Below, in pieces: positions 34,842 to 42,202 of a stretch of 64,000 bases of DNA. Each line of letters opens with the position of its first letter. Within the stretch, counting starts at the first letter, position 1. A model generated the notes under the pieces. It saw nothing but the letters and a program-made list of their open reading frames with translations, was not told where the DNA came from and did no database searches. The translations under genes and the position numbers were made by a program. The stretch is from Flavobacterium branchiicola. Lineage in GTDB: Bacteria; Bacteroidota; Bacteroidia; Flavobacteriales; Flavobacteriaceae. The stretch spans positions 310,001 through 374,000 of the forward strand of contig NZ_JAGYWA010000001.1 of NCBI RefSeq assembly GCF_018383905.1, read 5' to 3'.

Positions 34842-35849
34842 ATGAATAATTTAAAAAAAGGAATATTACTCGCAACATTGCTTTCGGCGCTCTTTTTTGT
34901 AAGCTGCAGCAACGATGATGACGATGATGATTTGATAGGAAACTGGATTAAAAAATCTGCATTTGATGGACCTGCCAGATCTAGCGCAACTAGTTTTGTA
35001 ATTGGTGATTATGCTTATGTCGCTACCGGATATACAGGCGATGAATATTTAAAAGATTTATGGGCTTATAACTCTAATGGTGATTACTGGGAACAAAAAG
35101 CTGATTTTACAGGAGTTGGTAGAAGTTCTGCTTCTAGTTTTACACTTAATGAAAAAGGATATGTTGGTCTTGGGTATGACGGAACAAACAAATTGAAAGA
35201 CTTTTATCAATATGATCCTGCTAGCAATTCCTGGTCTCAAAAAACAGATTTTGCAGGAACTGCCCGTTATGGTGCTCTGGGATTTCAAGTTGGCGGTAAA
35301 GCTTATTTTGGAACCGGTTATGATGGAAATTACCTAAAAGATTTTTACCAATATAATGACGAAACTAATGCATGGACACTTATGAACGGGTTTAGCGGAA
35401 ACAAAAGACGAAATGCTACTGTTTTTGTAATTGCTGATAAAGCCTATATAGGCACCGGGATTAATAATGGGGTTTATCAGGAAGATTTTTGGGAGTTTGA
35501 TCCTTCTACCGATGTATGGACCAGAAAACGCGATATAGACAAAGATACCGATGATGATTATACCTATAATGATGAGTATGCAATTGTACGGGCAAATGCT
35601 TCGGCTTTTTCCATGAACGGATTAGGATATGTTGTAGGTGGCGAAAGTATCAAAACGGTTTGGGAATATAATCCTTCTACAGATTACTGGACAGAGAGAA
35701 CCGCAATGGAAGGCGCTGCAAGAACTGATGCTGTCGGGTTTGCCATCAACAATCGTGGATTTTATATGTTAGGCCGCGTTGGCTCAACTTATTTTGATGA
35801 TGCATGGGAATTTAAACCTCTGGACACACAAAGCGACGATGATAATTAA
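34842..35849 (+). CDS. Kelch-repeat lipoprotein
   Basis: 335 residues. Lipobox Cys22 (LLSALFFVSCSNDDDDDD) is followed by an acidic linker, typical of surface or outer-membrane lipoproteins. About six Kelch-type repeats follow (start ~33), each with AR..A..F, G..Y.G.GYDG, KDFY.YDP....W..K. They should form a beta propeller, which commonly binds proteins or glycans. A Kelch lipoprotein next to DUF4907 and LytS/LytTR genes suggests the sensory head of an envelope system; this is inference. Confidence 0.88.
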   Translation: MNNLKKGILLATLLSALFFVSCSNDDDDDDLIGNWIKKSAFDGPARSSATSFVIGDYAYVATGYTGDEYLKDLWAYNSNGDYWEQKADFTGVGRSSASSFTLNEKGYVGLGYDGTNKLKDFYQYDPASNSWSQKTDFAGTARYGALGFQVGGKAYFGTGYDGNYLKDFYQYNDETNAWTLMNGFSGNKRRNATVFVIADKAYIGTGINNGVYQEDFWEFDPSTDVWTRKRDIDKDTDDDYTYNDEYAIVRANASAFSMNGLGYVVGGESIKTVWEYNPSTDYWTERTAMEGAARTDAVGFAINNRGFYMLGRVGSTYFDDAWEFKPLDTQSDDDN

Positions 35850-36171
35850 TACAAAAAAACAATTCTTCTGGAGTAAAATCCGGAAGAATTTATTGTTTAT
35901 CATTGCTGTTTTATTACTTTCTGCCTGTACAAAAAAAGAAGCTTTTAAAATAGATTCTTTCAAAACTAATACGGGTTGGGGCTATACAATAGCATATAAA
36001 AACAAAACGATAATAAAACAATCTGTTGTTCCCGTGATAAGTAATGCTAAAAGTTTTTCGAGTGAAGAAGATGCTTTAAAAATAGGCAATTTGGTAGTTC
36101 ATAAACTTCAGCAGAAGACATCTCCAACGGTAACAAAAAATGATTTAATTTTATTAAAAATAAAATTCTAG
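35839..36171 (+). CDS. DUF4907-family lipoprotein
   Basis: 110 residues from the ATG at 35839. Lipobox Cys30 (FIIAVLLLSAC) is preceded by a basic leader. The remaining ~75 residues (GWGYTIAYKNKTIIKQSVVPVI, then SEEDALKIGNLVVHKL) match DUF4907, an uncharacterised family. The start overlaps the Kelch stop by 11 bases and the stop is directly followed by the kinase ATG at 36172, so translation of the three genes is tightly coupled. Confidence 0.85.
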   Translation: MIINTKKQFFWSKIRKNLLFIIAVLLLSACTKKEAFKIDSFKTNTGWGYTIAYKNKTIIKQSVVPVISNAKSFSSEEDALKIGNLVVHKLQQKTSPTVTKNDLILLKIKF

Positions 36172-37290
36172 ATGAAAATCGATACCATTAAAAATACAAG
36201 TTCAAACAAAATTCTATTCCATTGTATCATTTGGATTTTCTTTATATTGACTTCTTTAATTCAATTCTATGAAAGTCCTTTTAGAATCAATAATGATTTC
36301 TATGCACAATGGATTACCGGAATAATTTTGTTTTATCTGAACTATTTTTATCTGGTACCGGTTTTACTTTTAGAAAAAAAATACTGGCTTTATTTTGTTT
36401 TTACACTGGCTCTTATTCTTGTCTTTATGATTATCAGAACCAATTATTTTATTCCTGAATTCAGGCATTTAAGATCTGCAAATATAGTTCCGGCAAGATT
36501 GATACCTTTTGATCCGAAGTTTATTCCAAGAGGTCCGCACGGCCCATATGCCGTAACCGAGATAAGACAGCCATTATTCTTTAAAATTGTACCCTCTTTT
36601 TTCTATTTTCTAATAACAACCATTAGTACAATTATAAGAACATTGACTGAGTTTTACAGTAATCAGCAAAACAAACTAATTGCCGAAACTCATAGAACAA
36701 GTACTGAATTGATTTATTTGCGCAAACAAACTAATCCGCATTTTTTATTCAATTCTTTAAACAGTATTTATTCATTGGCACACAAAAAATCTGATTTGGT
36801 CCCCGATGCCATCGTGACATTATCTGAACTTATGCGGTATATGCTGTATGAAACAGATAACAAAACGGTGGCTTTGGAAAAAGAAATCAATTACATTCAA
36901 AATTATATCGAACTACAAAAACTCAGATTAAACAACATTGAAGACATTGTAATAAATGTTCATGGCAATACCAAAAACAAGTTTATTGAACCGCTGCTTT
37001 TGATTTCTTTTGTCGAAAATGCCTTTAAATACGGAACTGATTATAAAGGTGCTGCACATGTAAAAATTAAGATTTTTATTCTGGAAAACAGCCTTGATTT
37101 CTGGATAGAAAATACGATTGAAAATTATGTTAAAGATCCTGAAAATTCAGGAATTGGTTTAGTTAATATTCAAAACAGACTTGATTTGTTATATCCAAAC
37201 GCACATCAGCTTACTATCACACATAATACTGAGTATTATCGAATTCACCTTAACTTAAGTTTAGACAAAATTCAAACTGCTATAAAGTAA
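36172..37290 (+). CDS. LytS/YehU-type sensor histidine kinase
   Basis: 372 residues. Four membrane segments lie at about 14-32, 45-68, 71-90 and 138-158, with a short extracytoplasmic loop (92-137). A coiled linker leads to the His_kinase domain with LRKQTNPHFLFNSLNSIYSL; His190 is the phosphoacceptor. A HATPase_c-like end has ENAFKYG and GIGLVNIQNRL. No large sensor domain is fused, so sensing may rely on the three exported proteins encoded just upstream. The LytTR regulator follows after 136 bases with its own promoter element. Confidence 0.93.
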   Translation: MKIDTIKNTSSNKILFHCIIWIFFILTSLIQFYESPFRINNDFYAQWITGIILFYLNYFYLVPVLLLEKKYWLYFVFTLALILVFMIIRTNYFIPEFRHLRSANIVPARLIPFDPKFIPRGPHGPYAVTEIRQPLFFKIVPSFFYFLITTISTIIRTLTEFYSNQQNKLIAETHRTSTELIYLRKQTNPHFLFNSLNSIYSLAHKKSDLVPDAIVTLSELMRYMLYETDNKTVALEKEINYIQNYIELQKLRLNNIEDIVINVHGNTKNKFIEPLLLISFVENAFKYGTDYKGAAHVKIKIFILENSLDFWIENTIENYVKDPENSGIGLVNIQNRLDLLYPNAHQLTITHNTEYYRIHLNLSLDKIQTAIK

Positions 37291-37372
37291 ATGTTATTTC
37301 CCTCTAAATGTTAAGATTAAATTATAAAATAAAGGCCTTATTTTATGATAACTTTAAAACTTAATTGACTGG

Positions 37373-37391
37373 TTTAAAAGTACTTTTGAGC
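37373..37391 (+). promoter_or_regulatory. Promoter element of the LytTR regulator gene
   Basis: TTTAAAAGTACTTTTGAGC contains the -7 element TACTTTTG (37381-37388) and a palindrome AAAAGTACTTTT. Both TTTAAAAGTA and TACTTTTGAGC recur upstream of the first gene of the unit (33943-33972). A TTG lies 13 bases upstream, shorter than usual spacing. Confidence 0.55.
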
Positions 37392-37426
37392 ACCAAAACA
37401 AAATTTAAAAACTTAATTTTCAACAG

Positions 37427-38143
37427 ATGAAATGTGTAATTATAGACGATGAACCTTTAGCGGTTGAATTATTAGAAGATTTTGTTCAGAAGGTAGATTT
37501 TCTGGAATTGGTTACCACCTTTAATAATGCAATCGATGCGGTATCGTTTATTAATCAAAATAATGTCGATTTAATTTTTCTCGACATTCAGATGCCACAT
37601 TTCTCCGGAATTGACTTCTTAAATACCATCGAAAAAAAGCCTTTAGTCATTTTCACTACTGCCTATTCAGATTATGCTGTCGAAGGTTTTAATCTGGGAG
37701 CGGTTGATTATTTAGTAAAACCAATTCCATTTCACCGTTTTCTAAAATCAGTTGTGAGAGCACAGCAAATTTTTAATCCGGCATCAACTATTCAGACTAT
37801 TTCAGAAAACACTACGGCACCTGAACTCGAGCAGGATTTTATGTTTGTAAGAGCTGAATATGAAAATGTTAAAATGAACTTTTCAGACATTTTATTTATA
37901 GAAGGCCTGAAAGATTATGTAAAAATTTATACAACAGATAATAAATTCACACTCACATTAATTAGCTTAATCAAATTAGAAAATTTACTATCAAATAAAG
38001 GTTTTTCAAGAATTCACAGATCTTATATCATCAACATAAAACACGTGAAGTCAATTCAGAAAAATAAAGTTTTGATTAGTGATAAAAGAATTCCAATTAG
38101 CGAAAGTTACAAGACAGCTTTCTTCGAAAAAATCAACCTTTAA
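37427..38143 (+). CDS. LytTR-family response regulator
   Basis: 238 residues. Receiver domain 1-120 has the acidic pair in IIDDEP, phosphoacceptor Asp53 (LIFLDIQMP), TTAYSDYAVEGF and the conserved KP switch (YLVKPIPF). The LytTR DNA-binding domain spans about 135-235 (FMFVRAEYENVKMNFSDILFIEGLKDYVKIYT and FSRIHRSYIINIKHV). It is the expected partner of the LytS-type kinase upstream. Shared promoter strings suggest autoregulation. Confidence 0.95.
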   Translation: MKCVIIDDEPLAVELLEDFVQKVDFLELVTTFNNAIDAVSFINQNNVDLIFLDIQMPHFSGIDFLNTIEKKPLVIFTTAYSDYAVEGFNLGAVDYLVKPIPFHRFLKSVVRAQQIFNPASTIQTISENTTAPELEQDFMFVRAEYENVKMNFSDILFIEGLKDYVKIYTTDNKFTLTLISLIKLENLLSNKGFSRIHRSYIINIKHVKSIQKNKVLISDKRIPISESYKTAFFEKINL

Positions 38144-38160
38144 ATAAATTCCAAAAAAAG

Positions 38161-38209
38161 AAAATTCCAAATTCCAAATGAGTCGTTCGCTCTCGGAATT
38201 TGGAATTTT
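38161..38209. terminator. 15-bp inverted repeat between convergent genes (probable bidirectional terminator)
   Basis: AAAATTCCAAATTCC (38161-38175) is exactly inverted at 38195-38209. Further GGAATTT and ATTTTGGAATTT words follow to 38275, so the tract is another short-word repeat. It separates the LytTR gene from gamma carbonic anhydrase. Confidence 0.65.
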
Positions 38210-38278
38210 ATATTAAGATTTCCATTTTGGAATTTAAAATTTCAGTATTGGGATTTGGAATTTTAGTATTGTAATTTT

Positions 38279-38797
38279 TTATTGCTCATCTTTAAACCAG
38301 CCTGAATACATTACATAATTGTTAGAAATACGTTCAATTTCGCCTGCAAAGTCAGATTGATCAATATCTTTTACTTTTTTGGCCGGAACACCTGCATAAA
38401 TACTTCCTGAAGTTACCACCGTATTTTGTGTTACAACAGCACCCGCAGCAACAATTGCATTACTTTCTACAACACAATTATCCATTACAATGGCTCCCAT
38501 TCCAATTAAAACATTGTCGTGAATCGTACAGCCATGCACAATTGCATTATGACCTATTGAAACATTATTTCCTATAATCGTTGGGTGTTTCTGATAAGTA
38601 CAATGAATTATTGCTCCATCCTGAATGTTGACTTTATTTCCGATTTTAATAAAATGAACATCACCACGTATCACAGCATTAAACCAAACGCTACATGATT
38701 CACCAAAGCTTACATCGCCTACAATTGTTGCATTTTCAGCCACATAACAATCCTCTGGAATTTGAGGAGATTTTCCGTTTACAGATTTGATTAACAT
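38279..38797 (-). CDS. Gamma carbonic anhydrase family protein
   Basis: 172 residues of left-handed beta helix built from hexapeptide repeats (VGDVSFGESCSVWFNAVIRGDV, IGNKVNIQDGAIIHC). Putative metal-ligand histidines are in AIIHC, SIGHNAIVHG and surrounding strands, as in gamma-class enzymes. Family members hydrate CO2 or act as acyltransferase-like scaffolds. It starts 9 bases after the stop of the PorP/SprF gene, so they may share a transcript, though no functional link is obvious. Confidence 0.9.
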   Translation of the reverse strand: MLIKSVNGKSPQIPEDCYVAENATIVGDVSFGESCSVWFNAVIRGDVHFIKIGNKVNIQDGAIIHCTYQKHPTIIGNNVSIGHNAIVHGCTIHDNVLIGMGAIVMDNCVVESNAIVAAGAVVTQNTVVTSGSIYAGVPAKKVKDIDQSDFAGEIERISNNYVMYSGWFKDEQ

Positions 38798-38806
38798 AAA
38801 AAAAAA

Positions 38807-39796
38807 CTAATTAATAGCAGGACAATTACAATCGTAACGTTCCTTTTTACAAAATAAATTAATACCCAAAGTAATTTGATGATAAGCCCCAGTATCAAAT
38901 TTTACATCGCCCATTACCTGTGTATAAGTATAAGCAAACATAAAATTCTGGTAATTTATACCAATTATCGGTGTGAAATATTGCAGTTTTTGAGATTGAA
39001 TTCCGTTTCCGGTATCATATTGCGCTCCATCAAAACTTCTTCTGTAAGAAAGTGCAGCCCATAAACTTCCAAAATCCATATTCTTGTACCCTTTCATATT
39101 CAGGTCAATAGATTTTTCTTTTGTCTGCTCAAAAATCTGAAGCAATATTGAAGGCTCCCAGGTAAAATTTTCTTTTTTCCCAAAAACATAACCTGCACTC
39201 AATAAATACTTTCTGATATTATTACTTTCATAATCTGTATACATGTCTCTTCTGGATTCGATTAAACCCTGAACAGTAGCATGTGCATAAAAATCGAGGT
39301 AATTGTATGATGCTCCAACATCAACAGTAAAATAAGTATCTTTCTGAATCGATCCAAACACTATCGGATCAAAACTACCTCCAAATTTTGTCTCGTCCAG
39401 CTGATTCTGAATAACTCCTCCGCTAATACCAAAAGAAAGCTGATTCAAATCGATTTCGTCTCTCGAAAACATGATATGATGCGCATAAGTTGCTTTTAAT
39501 CCTTTTTGCGAATGGTAACCGTTTTTATCGTTAAAAATAATAACTCCGGCTCCAGATCTCTCCCCTATTCTTCCGTTAAAACTTAAAGTTCCTAAAGATG
39601 GTGCATCGTCCTGACCAAACCATTGTTTTCTTGCAGTTAATCTAATTTTGGCACAATTTGCCGCGCCGGCCATTGAAGGGTGAATTAAATAATAATTATC
39701 TGACAAATAATCCGAATAAACAGGAATCCCTTCTTGCGAATAAGAGTAAAATGCCGTTAGACAAAAAATAATTAAAATCCTGATTCTAAATCCCAT
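38807..39796 (-). CDS. Type IX secretion membrane protein PorP/SprF family
   Basis: 329 residues. Signal peptide to YSYSQ, then GIPVYSDYLSDNYYLIHPSMAGAANCAKIRLTARKQW, the hallmark of the PorP/SprF family, and a barrel ending in LGINLFCKK. Family members are outer-membrane partners that help secrete and attach specific large type IX substrates such as the SprB adhesin. No large adhesin with a C-terminal secretion domain lies next to it in this window, so its cargo cannot be named. Confidence 0.9.
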   Translation of the reverse strand: MGFRIRILIIFCLTAFYSYSQEGIPVYSDYLSDNYYLIHPSMAGAANCAKIRLTARKQWFGQDDAPSLGTLSFNGRIGERSGAGVIIFNDKNGYHSQKGLKATYAHHIMFSRDEIDLNQLSFGISGGVIQNQLDETKFGGSFDPIVFGSIQKDTYFTVDVGASYNYLDFYAHATVQGLIESRRDMYTDYESNNIRKYLLSAGYVFGKKENFTWEPSILLQIFEQTKEKSIDLNMKGYKNMDFGSLWAALSYRRSFDGAQYDTGNGIQSQKLQYFTPIIGINYQNFMFAYTYTQVMGDVKFDTGAYHQITLGINLFCKKERYDCNCPAIN

Positions 39797-39915
39797 AAAA
39801 GCAAAATAGTTTAAAAATATTTTTGACTCCCTTAATTTAATACGATTTATTTGAAAAGAGTCTTAATTATTTTATTAAAAAATCAAATATAGGTATTAGT
39901 AGAAAATAACTTTAG

Positions 39916-39923
39916 TAAATTTG
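39916..39923 (+). promoter_or_regulatory. -7 element of the NifU-type gene
   Basis: TAAATTTG lies 16 bases before the ATG at 39940. No clear TTG is at -33. Confidence 0.55.
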
Positions 39924-39939
39924 CGAAAAATTACATACC

Positions 39940-40839
39940 ATGACAAAAATCACTATAAGAGAAACACAGAATCCTACTATATTAAAATTTGAGTTTGAAG
40001 ATTTCATTACACAAAATCAAAACTTTGAATTCAAAAATATTGACGAAGCACAAGAATCGCCATTAGCACAGCAATTGTTTTATTTACCATTCGTAAAAAC
40101 AGTCTATATTTCAGGAAATTTTATTGCGATCGAAAGATATAGCATTGTAGAATGGGATGACGTACAAGATGCTGTAGCAGAACAAATTGTTGCATTTGTT
40201 GATAAAGGTGGCGTAATCATCAAGATCGACGAAAATAAAGCAAAAAAACAACCTATTACGGTTTACGGAGAAACAACTCCAAACCCATCGGCTTTAAAAT
40301 TTGTAGTGAGCAGAATGTTGACCAGAAATGCTATCGAATACAAAAACATCGATCAGACTGCTTCTTCTCCGCTTGCACAGGAATTATTTAAATTTCCTTA
40401 CGTAAAAGAAATTTTTATTGATGAGAATTATATTTCGGTTACAAAATATGAGATCAATAACTGGGATGAAATTACTTTGGAATTAAGAACATTCATTAAA
40501 CAATTTATCGAAAACGGAGGAACTGTTCTGGATGAAAGCTTAATTGAAACAACAACTAAAAATGATGTTACCAAAGATGAAGCATTTGACAAGTTGGACA
40601 CTACATCGCAACAAATCATTAATATCTTAGAAGAATATGTAAAACCGGCTGTGGCAGCAGATGGAGGAAATATTGCTTTTGATTCTTATAATGAAGAAGA
40701 CAAAACTGTGAAAGTAATTTTACAAGGTGCTTGCAGTGGTTGTCCGTCATCTACATTTACATTAAAAAGCGGTATCGAAAACATGCTAAAAAGTATGCTA
40801 AATGATGAAGGCATAAAAGTGGAAGCTTTGAATGCTTAA
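39940..40839 (+). CDS. NifU/Nfu-type Fe-S cluster scaffold protein
   Basis: 299 residues. Two Nfu N-terminal domains stand in tandem (about 5-95 and 106-195), each with TQNPT/TPNPSALKF-like openings and SPLAQ.LF..P.VK. The NifU-like C-terminal domain is about 222-299 with GACSGCPSST; Cys265 and Cys268 ligate the transferred cluster. It delivers Fe-S clusters to apoproteins. The tandem N-domain is unusual compared with single-domain bacterial NfuA. A strong terminator follows. Confidence 0.93.
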   Translation: MTKITIRETQNPTILKFEFEDFITQNQNFEFKNIDEAQESPLAQQLFYLPFVKTVYISGNFIAIERYSIVEWDDVQDAVAEQIVAFVDKGGVIIKIDENKAKKQPITVYGETTPNPSALKFVVSRMLTRNAIEYKNIDQTASSPLAQELFKFPYVKEIFIDENYISVTKYEINNWDEITLELRTFIKQFIENGGTVLDESLIETTTKNDVTKDEAFDKLDTTSQQIINILEEYVKPAVAADGGNIAFDSYNEEDKTVKVILQGACSGCPSSTFTLKSGIENMLKSMLNDEGIKVEALNA

Positions 40840-40874
40840 AATAGTATCAAAAATTTAAGTTTCTGATAAGAACC

Positions 40875-40909
40875 AAAAAATGCGCAAATTACTTTGCGCA
40901 TTTTTTTAT
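40875..40909 (+). terminator. Terminator of the NifU-type gene
   Basis: AAATGCGCAAA and TTTGCGCATTT form an 11-bp stem with a 4-base loop, followed by a T run. Confidence 0.92.
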
Positions 40910-41038
40910 AAAAGCAACTTTATCTGAAACAATTATATCACTAAGAATAATTTTTATCTTTGTTTTTCGACTTTGATTCAGTAGTAGAATTTAAAAAGTT
41001 AAAAAGTAGGTTTTTTCTTTCTTTTTAAAATAAAAACA

Positions 41039-41046
41039 TATCTTTG
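41039..41046 (+). promoter_or_regulatory. -7 element of the structured RNA
   Basis: TATCTTTG places the transcription start at about 41050-41053, exactly at the 5' arm of the closing stem. A second TATCTTTG lies upstream at 40955-40962. Confidence 0.65.
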
Positions 41047-41049
41047 CAA

Positions 41050-41191
41050 TGCAAAAAACACATATCTAGGGAGAAATCCTTGAAACTTTATTAAGTTAAC
41101 ATAAGCGAACCCACGTTACGTTGAAGATGCTAGTGATAGCTCTAATCACATTCCTTGGAGTGTTTTTTGCACAACCGATCGTGGGTTTCGT
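41050..41191 (+). ncRNA. Structured RNA / 5' leader with pseudoknot, family not identified
   Basis: Read directly: 41050-41061 pairs with 41160-41171 (12 bp). After a 3-base bulge, 41065-41072 pairs with 41152-41159 (8 bp, two to three G-U). Inside are hairpins AACTT/AAGTT and GTGAT/ATCAC. CGAACCCACG (41106-41115) inside the closed region pairs with 41180-41190 outside it (10 bp, one bulged U), making a pseudoknot. No terminator separates it from the gene at 41210. The strand at 41164-41171 could instead pair with 41211-41218 over the start codon. It could be a known Flavobacteria RNA family (6S-Flavo or Flavo-1), which I cannot verify, or a new leader. Confidence 0.6.
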
Positions 41192-41209
41192 GTACATAAT
41201 ATTTTCGAT

Positions 41210-41482
41210 ATGCAAAAAGAAAATCAAAAACCAACACATCGTGATGTAGTGCCATCCGTAATTAATTTCCTTTCAGACGAAATGTTTGAGGGAGATTACA
41301 AAGAACAGCCACTGTATTTGCAGGAAATCTTCGAGATTCTAATGCATACAGAATTTGGCGACGATCTCCTTTTGAGACAAAAAATGCTAAGCTGCTTAAG
41401 AACTAGCAGAAATCTGGCAGAAACTTTAGCTCCGTTTTCAGACAAGCAAATTTACAAAGCTTGTAACAGTATAAAAGGCTAA
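41210..41482 (+). CDS. Conserved-looking small protein of unknown function
   Basis: 90 residues, soluble and mainly helical by appearance. The N-terminus is basic and polar (MQKENQKPTHRDVVPSVINF), then acidic helices (LSDEMFEGDYKEQPLYLQEIFEIL) and a basic C-terminus. No signal peptide or known motif is recognised. It starts directly after the structured RNA, and its start codon could base-pair with that RNA, so it may be the regulated product. A strong terminator follows at 41503-41537. Coding status is supported by this context and by its ordinary codon use. Confidence 0.75.
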   Translation: MQKENQKPTHRDVVPSVINFLSDEMFEGDYKEQPLYLQEIFEILMHTEFGDDLLLRQKMLSCLRTSRNLAETLAPFSDKQIYKACNSIKG

Positions 41483-41502
41483 AACAAAACCATTAAAAAA
41501 CC

Positions 41503-41537
41503 AAACCCTGCAAATAGTGATTTGCAGGGTTTTTTAT
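41503..41537 (+). terminator. Terminator after the 90-residue gene
   Basis: AAACCCTGCAAAT and ATTTGCAGGGTTT form a 13-bp stem with a 4-base loop and trailing T run. The rest of 41538-41701 holds nothing recognisable except a weak TAATATTG (41668-41675) before the next gene. Confidence 0.93.
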
Positions 41538-41701
41538 AATCTGATTACAATCCGTACTATCGAGTCTTTTAAATTGAGTTATTATATATTTCAAACAACA
41601 AAAGCTCTATCACTCTAATTTTCAATAAATTATTCTAACATTATCATCATAATTCTCCGAAAAAGTTTAATATTGTAATCTAAACCAATCAATATAAAAC
41701 T

Positions 41702-42109
41702 ATGGGATTTTCATCATTTATCAAGAATTTATTTGGCTCGACTAAAGAGTCTGTAACTGAATTGGCAAACAACGCCGAAAGTACTTTTGAACAAGCTAAA
41801 GAAGCGGCTGCTCCTTATATTGAGAAAGCTGAGACTTTTGCAGAGGAAACAATTGCAAAAGCAAAAGAGGCCTCAGAACCAATTATCGAAAGTGCTGCAG
41901 AATATGCACATCAGGCAAAAGATATTGTAAGCGAATATGTTGAAAAAGCCTCTGATTCAATTGGTGAAGTAATTGATTCTGTAAAAGAGAAAACTGGCGA
42001 AGTTGCCGGCGAAACTAAAAAAATTGTATCTGAAACAGTTGTTGATGCAAGCGAAAAAGTTGCAACAGAAACTGACAAGGTTGCTGATGAAATTTCTGAC
42101 AAAGAATAA
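41702..42109 (+). CDS. LEA/apolipoprotein-like amphipathic helical protein
   Basis: 135 residues with no signal peptide. After MGFSSFIKNLFGS the sequence is a long Ala/Glu/Lys/Val repeat with period near 11 (for example AKEAAAPYIEKAETFAEETI, then AKEASEPIIESAAEYAHQAK, later VKEKTGEVAGETKKIV). This resembles late-embryogenesis-abundant and YtxH-like proteins, which fold on membranes or during desiccation. Function is inferred only from composition. It precedes an MscS-type channel gene, which could point to osmotic stress. Confidence 0.75.
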   Translation: MGFSSFIKNLFGSTKESVTELANNAESTFEQAKEAAAPYIEKAETFAEETIAKAKEASEPIIESAAEYAHQAKDIVSEYVEKASDSIGEVIDSVKEKTGEVAGETKKIVSETVVDASEKVATETDKVADEISDKE

Positions 42110-42123
42110 AACCACATTCTTTT

Positions 42124-42150
42124 TTGGTAGAAATAAATATTTTATATTTG
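42124..42150 (+). promoter_or_regulatory. Promoter upstream of the MscS-type gene
   Basis: TTG (42124-42126), a 16-base spacer and TATATTTG (42143-42150) match the Bacteroidota consensus. The predicted start (about 42155) precedes a terminator-like hairpin and the ATG at 42203. Confidence 0.7.
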
Positions 42151-42162
42151 CAAAATAATATG

Positions 42163-42189
42163 CCTTCTCATTTTGGGAAGGTTTTTTTT
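42163..42189 (+). terminator. Terminator-like hairpin between promoter and mscS start
   Basis: CCTTCTC (42163-42169) pairs with GGGAAGG (42175-42181) around an ATTTT loop and is followed by eight T. It ends 14 bases before the ATG. It may terminate the LEA-like gene or act as an attenuator on the mscS transcript. Confidence 0.7.
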
Positions 42190-42202
42190 ATCCTTAAAAA
42201 CA

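Noticed and set aside
41050..41191. Structured RNA as tmRNA or SRP RNA
   Set aside because: No tRNA-like end or tag frame for tmRNA and no GGAA-type SRP tetraloop domain. 6S identity is left open, since the closing stem fits but a long apical stem is missing.
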